Assembly (NCBI GenBank): GCA_037157565.1
Contig: JAZHRO010000012.1
Coordinates: forward strand, 7,900,501-7,964,500
Direction of reading: 5' to 3'
Source of the DNA: Thalassia testudinum
Taxonomy: Eukaryota > Streptophyta > Magnoliopsida > Alismatales > Hydrocharitaceae
Length of the DNA stretch: 64,000 nt
How positions within the stretch are numbered: the first letter of the stretch is position 1; every line of letters begins with the position of its first letter. The notes under the pieces are model-generated. The model searched no databases. It was not told the DNA's origin and was given only the letters and a program-made list of their open reading frames with translations. Of this stretch, positions 22,422-33,609 are shown in pieces. The translations under genes and the position numbers were made by a program.

Positions 22422-25087
22422 TGTTTAACGGGCGAGATCAATGTTTAAAAATCAATGCGTCGTAGTATAGTTGAAATCGTTCGAAAACAAATAAATTTTA
22501 TTACTCGAAGTTTTAAGTCTGAGGTCGAACACAGGGAGCAAATTGAGGTTTAGAAATCAAGAGCACAACTTTAAAATTGAATATAATATGCAATGGAAAT
22601 TAGAGTTGCAATGCAAAAATGTAAATGTGAACACTGGATATCAATGTATATAAAGAGCACAAAAAATGGACAACTGATTTGTGAATCAGACGTCTTAAAC
22701 TTGTGATTGCTACAGTGTTATTTCTGATTTGTCTCTGGTTGGTGCTCTTCCTTCTTCTTCTTTTCTTCTCTGTTCTTTTCGTGCCTTAGCCTTCTTTCTG
22801 CCTTTAGCTTCTCTGGCCTTTGGCTTCTTCTTCTTCTTCTCTTCTGGCGACTCCTTCTTCTTCTACCTTCAGTTCCTTCTCCTTCTCTTTCTCTTTCAAC
22901 CCTTTAGCTTCTTCCTCTTCAGTCCCTGCCTTCTCCTTCCTTAGCGTTCGCTGGCTTCAGCCCTCCTCTTCCTTGGCTTTTTCTTCTTTTTCCCTGCAAG
23001 AGAGTAAAACCTACCCCTACTTGCCCCCGCGATCTCTCTTCCTCTTTCTCTCTTAGGCTTGCTCTCCCAGAGCCGCTTCTCAGGTAATCGAGTTGGGTGA
23101 GCGCCCCGGACCAGGCCCACCGGTGTGCGGTGGTGGGTGAGGAGTGTAGGTCAGGTATACGGGTCAAGCCAGGTCCGCGGGTAGTGGGTCACGGATGAGG
23201 CAGTGGTAGGTGAGAGGGACCTCACCTCGTGGTCAGGAGGCGAAGAGGCTATGTCATTTTTTCAATTTATTTCATCGCGCCCGCTTGACAGCTTCCGAGG
23301 TGGGACTATGTTGTCCCACCTTCCTTCGCGAGTGCCCGCAGCAGGAGTCTCCTTGATTGCAGCAGCTACGTGGAGCTTCAGTGCCAATCGCTCGTCTAGA
23401 GTTGTGCACGAAGGGATTCCACACACTTGGGACCCGTAGCCTGGAGCGAAGAAACCTAGAGGAGGCTTGCAAGCAAGCTCCTCATGGTCGTCAATGGCGA
23501 TGGAGATGCCTACACCTGTCGACAAGAAAACGGCCTTATGGCCTCGTTAGAAAGCTCAGACAGCTTCGCCGAGACACGGTGAAGGTAGTGCGAAGGTTGG
23601 CATAGCGTGGGGTGGTCAGAGCATGCATGCCTAGGGCACCCTGTGTGTGTGAAAGTGGGTGTGTTCGAGGGGAGTTCTGGGGGTGTGGCGTGGTGAGTGG
23701 AATGAGGGTTTATGGTCAGTGGAGTGTGGTGATGCTTATAGGGTAGTTGGCGAGGCAGATGGAGGTGTGGAGCGGTGGGGACGCCTCACCAGAGCTCTGG
23801 CCAGAGATGAGGAAGGTGATGGTGGTTGCATGCGTCGAGGCATGTTTTGAAGAAATAAGGAGAGAAAAATGATGGGAACAGAGAGAGGACTTAACTGTGC
23901 GTAGGGAGATGAAGGGGGATGCAGAGAAGGCGGTCGGCTCGTATTGCCGTCGCCGGAGATGAAATACTCAGTGGAGGATGGTGACGATGAAGGGGCTGCA
24001 GGGATGTCGGCTGGTGCGACGCGACGTGGACGAAGAGGAGGAAGAGAACCCTGCCACTGGTATTGTGGCAGAGCGACGAGAGAAAGAGAGGGGGCTCGCA
24101 GGAGCTTGCTGAGTCACTGGCCGGAGGGGGAAGAGATGAAGTAGAGGGTTTCTCAGGCCAATTTCAAGCTTGAAGGATGCGAAGGGCTTTGGGGTTTGCT
24201 TTTATAGGCTCTAGAGGAAGGTTTCGTGCAACCTCGTCGTAGATGGAAGGTCAAATGAGACCCGAATCTCTCATGCATTCACATGAGAGATTGGGTACCA
24301 AATCGAGCTTGGAATTGTGTTCAAACTAGAGGAGATTTCTCAGAGAATCTCCCTTTCAATTTTGAAGGGGATTCTTTGAGGAATCAGGGAGATCTTTCCC
24401 TCGAAACCTTGTTGGAGTAGGATTCCCTCAGCTATAATGGTGGAGGGACCTACTTGTAAAGAATGAAGATAAAGGTAGGGGGTTTTGCAGAAGTTTTCAA
24501 AAGTTAGGGGTAGAAATGTAATTGGGCTGGACCTGTTTGCAAAGTAGGTTAAGGTGAATTCCCCTTAGGTCTAAATTTTTGTCAAAACCTAATTTGGACC
24601 TAAAGAATCCAATGGTAAAGTTGGATTTTGGGTTTGACCATGTTTGACTAAAAAATTTATGCAAAAACCAAATTTAGGGCAAACATTTGACTGAGACCCC
24701 AATTTAGCTCAAATTAGGTTCCAAGGGCCAAATTGAAGGTTCTAAACCCTAGAGGATATTTTTTTATGATTTTTAGAGGGTTTAAGTAAATTTTATCCTG
24801 ACCAGAATCTTATTAAATTAAGTGGGTCTGTTTTAAGGTTACAAGAAGTCATTTAATTCTCAGAATTCACATGAATCCTTTTCTGTTTGAACTAGCCTAC
24901 TTTTTATCTTGTTAAGACCATTTGACCTGTGTTTAGCCCATGAAAAAACCTGTTGTTGTACTGCAAAGGTAAAATTACAGTTTTACCCCTTGTTTCTTGC
25001 TTTTCTCTCAGTTGGTTATGTAGGAGCTTCTATTCTCTTTTTTGGGTCAAAATGAGCTAGTTAGAGCTCATGATGGTGTTCCCATCA
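22422..25087 (-). mobile_element. Solo LTR related to E1/E2 (2666 bp)
   Basis: The sequence begins TGTTTAACGGGCG and ends GTTCCCATCA, flanked by exact GTGAT duplications at 22417-22421 and 25088-25092. It follows the E1 LTR along its length. Shared stretches include the GAGGTCGAACACAGGGAGC block near 22515, the CTT-rich part near 22740-22900, the GGTGGGACTATGTTGTCCCACC hairpin region near 23300, and the final GGGTCAAAATGAGCTAGTTA. No internal region, PBS or PPT remains, so unequal recombination between two LTRs is the simplest origin. The TATA lies near 24201-24208 (minus). It is clearly older than E1: similarity to the E1 LTR is patchy. Confidence 0.88.
24265..24292. repeat. U3 hairpin in the solo LTR
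   Basis: AATCTCTCATG and CATGAGAGATT form a perfect 11-bp stem over a 6-nt loop, about 65 bp upstream of the TATA box. E1 and E2 carry a hairpin of different sequence at the same place relative to TATA. Confidence 0.75.
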
Positions 25088-25092
25088 GTGAT

Positions 25093-26615
25093 GATAAAAA
25101 TAATGAAAATCACATAGAATGCCTAAGCAAAGCCAATAAGCTCAAGCTTGACATCCTCGGTTACTTTGGGTGCTTTTCAAAGTTGTCTCTGATGTGCTGA
25201 AGAAGACATTTGTCCCTGTTCCATTCTTTTGAAAGGTACCCCCACTAGATAAGTCTTTACTGAAAGACCACACAACCACAAAGACATCAATGGGATTCAA
25301 AGGTGAGGGAAGGACTGGTCAATTGAATACCTCATGGCCTCAGAGAAAGCCGGTTGTTCTGGGGCTAGCAACAATGTGGTTGTCCCTAATCACAGGCTAT
25401 TGGAGGGGCACTTGACTTGCTGGTGGCAATGTGGAAAAGGTATAGGGTCACATTTCCAATGTGGGGGCACTATGAAGGGAAGTAGTTCTAGAGGAGCTCT
25501 ACCACCATCCAAAGGCTTTAGTTTTTATGTCGAGCAGGTGTAGCTCTTCCTCCAAAGGGCTTATGAAGAGTGGTGGAAGACAATGGGGGAGATGGTGTTG
25601 AGAGATTAGGAGCTTGCTCATCTCCAAGGTGAGATTGAGAGAAAGGAAAAACTATTGGAGGAAGTTGTGGTGAAAGTGGAGACACTTTATTGGTGTCCAC
25701 CCAAGAGCAATCTCATTTCAAGGAGGCCTAGTATAAGGAGGTTTCCTTTCTATTGGATGAGTTGAGAGCAAAGAAAAAGGAGTTTGATGTCTGTTGCTGC
25801 CAGGATTTAAGGCTTTGGAGGAGAAACTTGAGTATTCTTTAAGATGCAAAGCCTTAAAATTCACGTTTCAAGTGATTTTGAACTCAAATGCATCGATTTG
25901 AACCCATCAGTACTTGTTGGGTACAAGTCGAGTCAAAGTACCTCGAAAAATGTGAAAATTTGTGCCCTGGATCAAACCTTAGTCAAACTTACTTGGAAAA
26001 ATTCATTGATACATTAGATTCATCTCATCACAAGCTTTCCAATGGATCTTATTTCATAAAAATCTGAGGTCTATACCTTATGTTATGCAAAAAAACATGC
26101 AAAAAGACATGAGAGGGGGTATTAAACTAAATCTGAGGGAATTTTTGTCCATATTTGACTATTTCTAATCCCAAACTAGGTTGGAAACTATAAAAGAGGG
26201 CTTAAGGGATGGTACCATTATTTGTCGGCTATCGAGAAAAGAAAAGAAAGAAGCGAGAAAAGGACAATAGAGATGAGAGAGAGATCGGGTGAAGCGGGAG
26301 AGGAGGGCGCCATCACCCACTTCAGAATACGTACAAGAAAAAAAAAAGAACCTTGGTCATAGGTCAACAAGGAGTTGACTGTGAGAGGGAAAGCATGCAA
26401 AGGTATGCGATCAACTTAGGGGTCTAAGAGCCTCGAGCATTGATCGTCTGGATTGGTGCCATGTGATGGAATCCTAGTGGGTAGCAGTGATCCAAGTCAT
26501 GGCACCAGAGAGAACGAGTGCATGGCACATGGCATCAACAGTTCATGCACAATTCAAGGCCTTTATGGATCAGTTCAACTTGGTTCTGGGCCATTCTTGG
26601 CTTTTTTTATCGGTT
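25093..26615. other. Decayed repeat DNA with a promoter-like patch
   Basis: I recognise no gene. Plus-strand frames over 25200-25850 are broken repeatedly by stops but have protein-like composition, as in a dead transposon ORF; the family is unknown. CTATAAAAG at 26188-26196, followed by a purine-rich run to about 26400, resembles an LTR promoter and leader. Confidence 0.35.
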
Positions 26616-26620
26616 CAAGG

Positions 26621-27670
26621 TGTTGATGCCTCTATTTTGATGAAATAAAATTATGTTTATTTGTGAGGTAATCTTTCATGCAATCTAGCGTGGATGTTAT
26701 CTTACTAAGAGACAAGACAACGAAAAATGGTCTATTAAAATATGGTTTATTAGATTTTTTCTCTTTCACTTGAGTCTAGAATTTTTTTATGGAACAAGAA
26801 ATATTTCGACCAAAGAGCATTAGTTTAATTACGATTTCATAAATTCTTTATCAATTAAAATATAATGTTGATCGACCAAAAGAAAATATGTGATCGACCG
26901 AACAACATAAATAAGGAAATTTAGCTTTCATAGAATAATTGATCAAAATACTTTTTAATTGACCAATAGCTAATTGATTAAGACATTTATTTAATCGACC
27001 AATCACTATTTTGATCAACCAAAAACTAGCTTTGATCGACCAATAAGATTTGAATTTTTACCAAATATACTAGCTTTTATCAATAAGATTTGATCGACCA
27101 ATAAGTTGATCGATTTTCAACTATAAATATATAGGATCTTCCAGTAGCCTTTTTCTACACACAATTCAAAGCAAATCTCTAGGAGGAAAAGTGCTCCTAC
27201 TCTCTCTTTCTAAAGTGCTTCAACTCTCATTTTCCTACATTTTCCTAAGCACTCTGATTTGACCTACTGCAAGATATTTCAATTCGATTTCTATACTCAT
27301 TTGAAGTTCCTTAGGTTAAAAAGTTATATATTTTTATTCTTTTTATCTAATCTGGGTGTCAAGTTATTTGGGAGGCATCTAGTTGTTTATCTTCTCTTAG
27401 GTGTATAAGAGAAGGATCATTGTAGAATGTTGTGCCACCCTCATTTAAGTGGTACAAACTAGTGGATTACCTAGTTTTGTCTAGTCGAAAAAATCCTAAG
27501 CTAAGAAGCTTAGACAGAGGTTTTCTCCCAAAAGGGTTTCCACCATAAATCTAGTTGCATTCGTGAGATGTCATTTGTGGTTTGATTTATTTTAAAATTT
27601 ATAATTCTTTTGTAAATTGCACTATTCACCCCCCTCTAGTGTAGATCCTTAGATCCTGCAAGAAACAACA
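26621..27670 (+). mobile_element. Solo LTR of a copia/Sirevirus-like element
   Basis: It starts TGTTGATGCCTCTATTTTGATG and ends AACAACA, giving TGTTG/CAACA inverted ends. Flanks CAAGG (26616-26620) and CAACG (27671-27675) differ at one base, consistent with an aged target duplication. Inside are an array of GATCGACC palindromes (26870-27120), a TATA box (CTATAAATATATAG near 27122), the block CACCCTCATTTAAGTGGTAC, a TCTCCCAAAAGGGTTTCCAC stretch, and ATTCACCCCCCTCTAG near the 3' end. The last two are common landmarks of plant copia LTRs. No internal region follows. Confidence 0.75.
26870..27120. repeat. Array of TTGATCGACCAA-like palindromes
   Basis: At least eight copies or variants (GATCGACCAA, AATTGACCAA, TTGATCAACC) lie immediately upstream of the TATA box of the copia-like solo LTR. 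The layout parallels the palindrome arrays described in Sirevirus LTRs, with a motif different from the AGACGTCTG array in this window. Confidence 0.65.
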
Positions 27671-27675
27671 CAACG

Positions 27676-29406
27676 GTCGTTCAAGCTCTTTTTTGCATAA
27701 ATAAATACTCATTTGAGTTGTCTTGATGAGTACTACACGTTGGTGAGTTCCAAATCTAGTGTTCTTACTCTTTTGCATGTTAAAACTCTAGAATGTTCTC
27801 TAATGCATATGGAAACTGATTATTGACATGTCTGACCTAGGAACCCTAACTTGGAGCGCATACAAAGTGTGAGTATGACTGATCTACACCTTTAGACCTA
27901 TGACCTATATTTCGAAGTCGTGGCACTTGATTGCATAGCAATCATAGGACTTAAATGACCTAAATTAAGTTAGAACTTAGCATAATTGTACTATAATTCA
28001 TGCATGAATAGTATACATTGCATCTTTTCCTGCTTTATTTAGATATGCATGAAATAATGTTATAATGTACTGATTAGTGCATTATTTGAAGTTTAAGCAA
28101 TACGAAGCTTAGGAGATGGCCTGAAACTGGATCTGAAGTAGGGAAGAAGCTAAAGCTGCAGCAGAACTGGAATAGAAGCCCTAGAATAAAGAGGAAGAAA
28201 TAATGTAGGGAGAGATATACTACTCTACTAAGTAGAATTTTAATGTAGGAGTTAAATTATGAAGAACATAGGACCTTTCCTATCCTTAGGATAGCCCTAA
28301 AGACCCTCCTAAACCCCAACCACCCTTAGATTAGGTGACCTTATCCTAGGATACCTCAAAACCCTCATTCCAGCCCATATCTAGATGTCTAGGTAGGTTG
28401 TTAGACATCCAGAACTCTTAGACACCACCCGCAGACCTAGAACCTAATTCTGCTAGTATATTGGACATCCAAACAAGGTGTCAGACGTTCAAGTTCTGCA
28501 GAATTCCAAGACAGAACTTAAACTCCTCCCTGACTCAACTTTGGACGTCCAAACCAGAGTTTTGGACTTCTAATTTTGAAGTTTAAGTTGTCTAATCACT
28601 AAATCAGACGTCTAGAACCCTTCTCCAATCCTTGTTTTTGAAATCAAGCTTGGATCTTGATTTCCTAAGCTCCTAAACCAAATTCTACACCCTAGGGAAC
28701 CCAAATTAAGTTGCCTTAAGCCTAGTACACTACCCTAAGACCCTCCTAAGAACCTAATTAGGTTCTCACTAAACCCAATTGACTTGGATCTAAGTCAATA
28801 GATCTCAACCAACACAAGTCTAGTTGGACTCAGTGAGAGTCCAATTGACTTAAGCCTGACCTAATTGGGTACTTTCTCTCCCAATTAGACACATCCACTC
28901 AATTAAACTTATAATAAGTTTAATTGCACTTTTCACATTGGTAATAGGGTTTATAACCCTATTTTAGAAACCTAATTAGACCTATTGCTCGGACCCACCT
29001 AGGACCTACTTAGACATGGACTAAGTGGTCCACTTGACCACCTACCCATGGCTACACACACCCACACATTCAAACATACACACACACCTACACACTTGGT
29101 GCCACCTTTGAACTCCAAGAATAGTAAACCCACTTGGTCCTTTCTTAGATCCACAACTTGTGGATCTAAGAAGACTCGCTCCTAGCCATCTTGACGCCAA
29201 GATGGAGGCACTTCTAGAGAATTCCACACTTCTCTAGAGGAGCCATCCCTAAGTCTATAAAAGCACACCCTTGGATGGCCATGGACCCCCATCTAGCCTT
29301 AGCTTCCATTCATGTGCACTCTATCTCATGAGCTCCATCACCTCCATCACTTCCACCTACATGTCCAAGTCTAGAGCACACCTCCACCACCTTCTCAAGA
29401 GGTCGG
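27676..29406. other. Unassigned repeat DNA with AGACGTC-like array and TATA
   Basis: No gene seen. 28380-28630 carries repeated AGACATCC, TTGGACGTCCAAA and CAGACGTCTAGAA palindromes. 29053-29098 is CA-rich. TCTATAAAAGC near 29250-29260 could be the TATA box of an LTR that uses that array. The order array, TATA, leader suggests an LTR in plus orientation, ends not found. Confidence 0.4.
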
Positions 29407-29567
29407 CCAACCACCTTGGTCGTCCCTCTTTTCCCTCCTACCACCTCAAGCCACACGGCTATTGGAGACCACCTCCAATGCCCTAAGTTCTATTAGCTAG
29501 ATAGATGTTCTTCGTAGTTAATTTCTACATTATTTTTCTGCGTAGTAGTGTAGTAATCCTATGCCTT
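29407..29567 (+). repeat. Direct repeat, copy 1 (~160 bp)
   Basis: It runs from CCAACCACCTTGG to AGTAGTGTAGTAATCCT and is repeated at 30671-30829 in the same orientation with few differences. The copies bracket about 1.1 kb of unrelated DNA. Confidence 0.8.
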
Positions 29568-30670
29568 TATGTTTTTCAGGTATCAACCGGAGTTCATTGT
29601 CGTCGCCGTCTTCCCCAACCACGCCCGTCATGCTCCGAGCAAGTCTAACCTCAATTCCACTTCCAACCCAGCTCCAGGACCCTTCCCAGGCCCTCAATCA
29701 AAGACTTCAGCACCAGCAATTGCTTCAATTGATGAAGCATCATCTGTAGCTGTGCGCAAGCGAAGGAAGCAGGAAGGATAGTCCCACATCATGTGGGACA
29801 AAATCCTGACAGTGCATAAAAGGAAAAAGTGACGTATGCTCTTCACCCTATAACATAGGGGGTCGGGTCCCCCACGCACGTGCCTCGTCGTGCCCTCATG
29901 CCTCACCCGTGCACAGACACGGGGGTCTGGCCACTTCCTCGGATTGATAACCCGATACTTTAACCTGATTACACTTGGGTTTAAGAGAGAAGAAAGAGGC
30001 GAGAGTTCTGTGAGAGGGGGGGGAAAGTTTTGCTGTGCAACCCTTTGCTTGGCCTCATACTGAGGGAAAGAGGCTCTCACACTTAGCCTATGTGAGAAGA
30101 AAAGCTTGAAGGCTTGAAGAGGCCTTGTAATTGCGAATACCTGAAGAAGAGAAGGCCTTGAAGGAAAAGCTTGGGCACCTGTTTGTGCCTTCTATGAGGC
30201 ACTATGCTATGTGAAAGTTAAGTCATCTAATTTACATAGGCGATGTCTGATTTGATGTTGGCACTGTTGAATTATTTAAGTACCTAAGTTAATATTGATT
30301 ATCTGATTGAGATACTGTTGAATGATTTAAATGTTGGGGTATATTCTTAATTAAGATGAATAATTGGTGATTCAAATCACCATTGTTTTGTCTTTCTATT
30401 CTTTTTATCCCATGATCTTTTGAGATACATTGATCTATGTTTTGAATGCTAATATGACAAGTTGTATTCACTGAATATCTATTAGTATACTCAATTGATT
30501 GTGCTCTTCTATTTTTAATGAAGATTAATGTGTGAATTCCACATTTGCTCCCTGCAAACGACCTCGGACTCCCTTTAGATTCTGAGTTTATAAATTTAAA
30601 TGTTTTGTTGTGACATTTAGGAGTGTACTACAAAGAAAGCATATTTAAACCTCCTCTTTGCCTCACAACA
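29568..30670. other. Segment between the direct repeats, LTR-like right end
   Basis: No gene recognised. TAGTCCCACATCATGTGGGACA near 29780 forms a small palindrome. TTGCTCCCTGCAAACGACCTCGGACTCCC near 30547-30575 resembles the CTCCCTGAGTTCGACCTCGG block that precedes the LTR end in E1 and E2. An old gypsy LTR ending near 30630 in plus orientation is likely, but its start was not found. Confidence 0.35.
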
Positions 30671-30829
30671 CCAACCACCTTGGCTGTCCCTCTTTTCCCT
30701 CCTACCATCCAAGCCACATGGCCATTGGAGACCACCTCCAATGCCCTAAGTTCTATTAGCTGGATAGATGTTCTTCGTAGTTAATTTCTGCATTATTTTT
30801 CTGCATAGTAGTGTAGTAATCCTCTGCCT
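30671..30829 (+). repeat. Direct repeat, copy 2
   Basis: Partner of 29407-29567. After this copy the sequence continues differently (AAATGATGCACGC), so the repeat is a fragment of something longer. Confidence 0.8.
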
Positions 30830-33604
30830 AAATGATGCACGCATAATCTTTCTTAGATTCATGCATGCATCCATTTTCTGTTAGCTAGAAATTATTGCTT
30901 TAAGTTTTCATGTACAAGCTTTCCTCTAGCTGTAATTGTAATGATGACATATTTCAAAGAAATGAAATCACCATGTGCTTTATCTATTTTTTGGTCTTAT
31001 ATTGCAACCAAATGTCGGTTCTTGAAGATATCAATGACCTTGAGATTGACGCATTTTTCGTTAATAGCCATCTCGAAGTTAGAATGGTGAGCACTAGTAC
31101 TCACACATTCACGTTTATTGTTTATCTGGCACACACACATATAGTAAAAGTAAATACCACAATGGGCAAAACTTACATTTGCAGGCTTCAAACAGGCATA
31201 TGATTTTAAGCAAATAAAAAGAATTAAGAATCAATCTCAACGCCTCCCTGCGATCGACCAGGACTCACCGTCTTGTTATTTAAATTTTTGTTTGAGTCGT
31301 AATTTGCGCTATACTACAACATGTTTTTAATAAAATACACATTTTACGATCACAACAGCACCCTAGTGATGCTACTTAGCATGGTCTAGTCCCTTTCCCA
31401 CGTGTGGTTTGTTGTTGCAATCTAGTTCACGTTTTTGTTTCATTTTGCATGTGTTTTACTTCTTTTGTGGTGTATTGGAGTCCATGATGAATGTTCTAAC
31501 TTACACTTGCCTTGGGTACATAAATATTAGTAAAAATAAATGTGATTGTCCACCAATGTTAGTTATGTGATAATTAATGATCTAGACTCTTAAACTTGAC
31601 TTACCTTGTTAATATGCTTAATTGTATGATTAATAACTCAATTTAGTTTAGATTCAATGATTATGTGTTTAGCATGATTTTCTTGTCAATATAAGGTGAT
31701 GGGTTCATATTAGCAATTTCATGTTATAATCTTGAAAAACTTGAACAATTATGCATAACCACTTTGGAAAATGCTAAATTCAAAGTTTAACATGTTCAAG
31801 CTCATAATTACATGAAAATTTTCAAATTTGATTTCCCTTCTTTATTATGACTAAAATATTTCTTAAATGACTAATTCTTGTTATATATTAATAATCTTAA
31901 CATGGGAACTTGTTCATAATTGACTAATAAAATTATATGTTGATTATACCAAATCGCATCATAATTTTATGGGAATTTTATGCCTATTATTGCTATTTTT
32001 GAGGCATTTATAGGATTTTATTTTGCAGTTATATTTCATTTTTCTAGTTATTACAAATTAGGAAATGATCTAATTTTATTTTATTTTTGTGTTGCAGATA
32101 AGAGGAAAAGGGCAATAGGAGATGAGAGACCCATGAAAATTTTGGATTAAAAAGAATGAATTTTGTGGGCCATGATGCAAAGAGAATGCAGCAAAAAGGC
32201 AAAGAAAAGAATAAGAAATGAAAATAAAAGAGAGAGAATGAAAAGGAAGCCATGCCTTTAGACACAAAGTGCAGGTTAGCAGTGTAAGAGCTTGGATTTT
32301 TAATATATTTAATTAATTAATTAATGTTCTAATTAGATGTTTAATGGTGGGTTAAGGGCATTGGGAAGCCATTCCTCCTATCTTGCATAGGAAGTCCCAT
32401 TCTTAATTTAGCTTGTCAAGGAAGCCTTGTTCCTGTTTTGGCTTGCGAAGGAAACCATTCTTTTTTTTATCTTACGTGAGAGCCACAACTCCTCTTTCTT
32501 TCCCTCCAAGTTGTCCCTCCTCCTTAAGCTTCCCCTCCAAGCCACTCTTCCTCCTCTATTCCTTAGAAAAAGGGAAGACCCTCATTCCTTCTCCGAGAAG
32601 CCAAGCCAATCCTCCTCCTCCTCATCCGATGCTCACATGAGAAGAGAGAGAAGAAAAGAAAGTGAGACACTCCTTTCCTCCTCTCCAAGCAACCTTACTG
32701 CACTCTCTATTGCTGGCCAGCCACCTCGCCGCTACCATCGTCATCACCAAGGAAGGAGCTTCTGTAGCTGCTATGGTCGCTACGGTTGCTTTAGCTGCAA
32801 TTGCTACTGTTGATGTCGTTGCTACGGCTGCTGCTCGCATGGAAGAAGAAAAAGAAGCTTCATTAAAGGTAGGGATTTTCCCTTCTTGATACCTCCTCTT
32901 GTTTTTCTATGATTAATAGTATGTTTTCTGATTAAAATCAGTATTTGCATGTGGAGAATTGATGATAGAATGCTATGTTTTATGCCTTGGTGGTTTAAAA
33001 TTATGGTAATGTGATTTTTTTACTTAAGGGACACCCTAATGTTTGGTGATGATTTTCTTGGGTTTAATATGGTCCTTATATGTGTGGGAACTTAGAATCA
33101 AGGATTCATAACTTTTAGATGTTGCTATTGCTTCTTCTATACCAAATGTGTTGATGGTTACTACACCGTGCACTCTTGATTGTTGCTCTTTAATCTATGT
33201 ATGGCTGTTTCTTGAAACATGGTTTAAGCATATCGATACCATGCTATGAGGAAAAACTAGGTTACTTCCTATTGGAATGTTCATCCTCGATACACAGAGG
33301 ATGAACGGTAAAGTTATAAGTATATTCCGACAGAAATAATTAGATGTGAAAGACAAATAACAACATAAAAATAAGTTTGTTAATCATCAGAGATATGAAA
33401 TTTAGTGTATCCAGATAGACCATACTGTCCACCCAATAAGAGACAAGTGGTCCCATTTCATGCAGAAACTTCCTCATGGGGACTAAGAATTTAATTTAAT
33501 AAGTCCAATTCATGTCTAATACCAAAGATTTGAAGCTATTGATCCTTGTTGGTATTTAATATTAAAAATCTAGACTTTGGGCATAATTGAGTCCTATAAT
33601 GGTT
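30830..33604. other. A/T-rich decayed repeats, no gene
   Basis: No supported coding region. CGCCTCCCTGCGATCGACC near 31243 again resembles the gypsy LTR end block, followed by TACTACAAC. 32500-32890 is richer in C and T and holds overlapping open frames without recognisable domains. The remainder is A/T-rich with many stops in all frames. Confidence 0.4.
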
Positions 33605-33609
33605 ATTCC

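Noticed and set aside
29694..30080. 128-codon minus-strand frame
   Set aside because: No recognisable domain, crosses the palindrome and LTR-like DNA, no homologous copy in the window.
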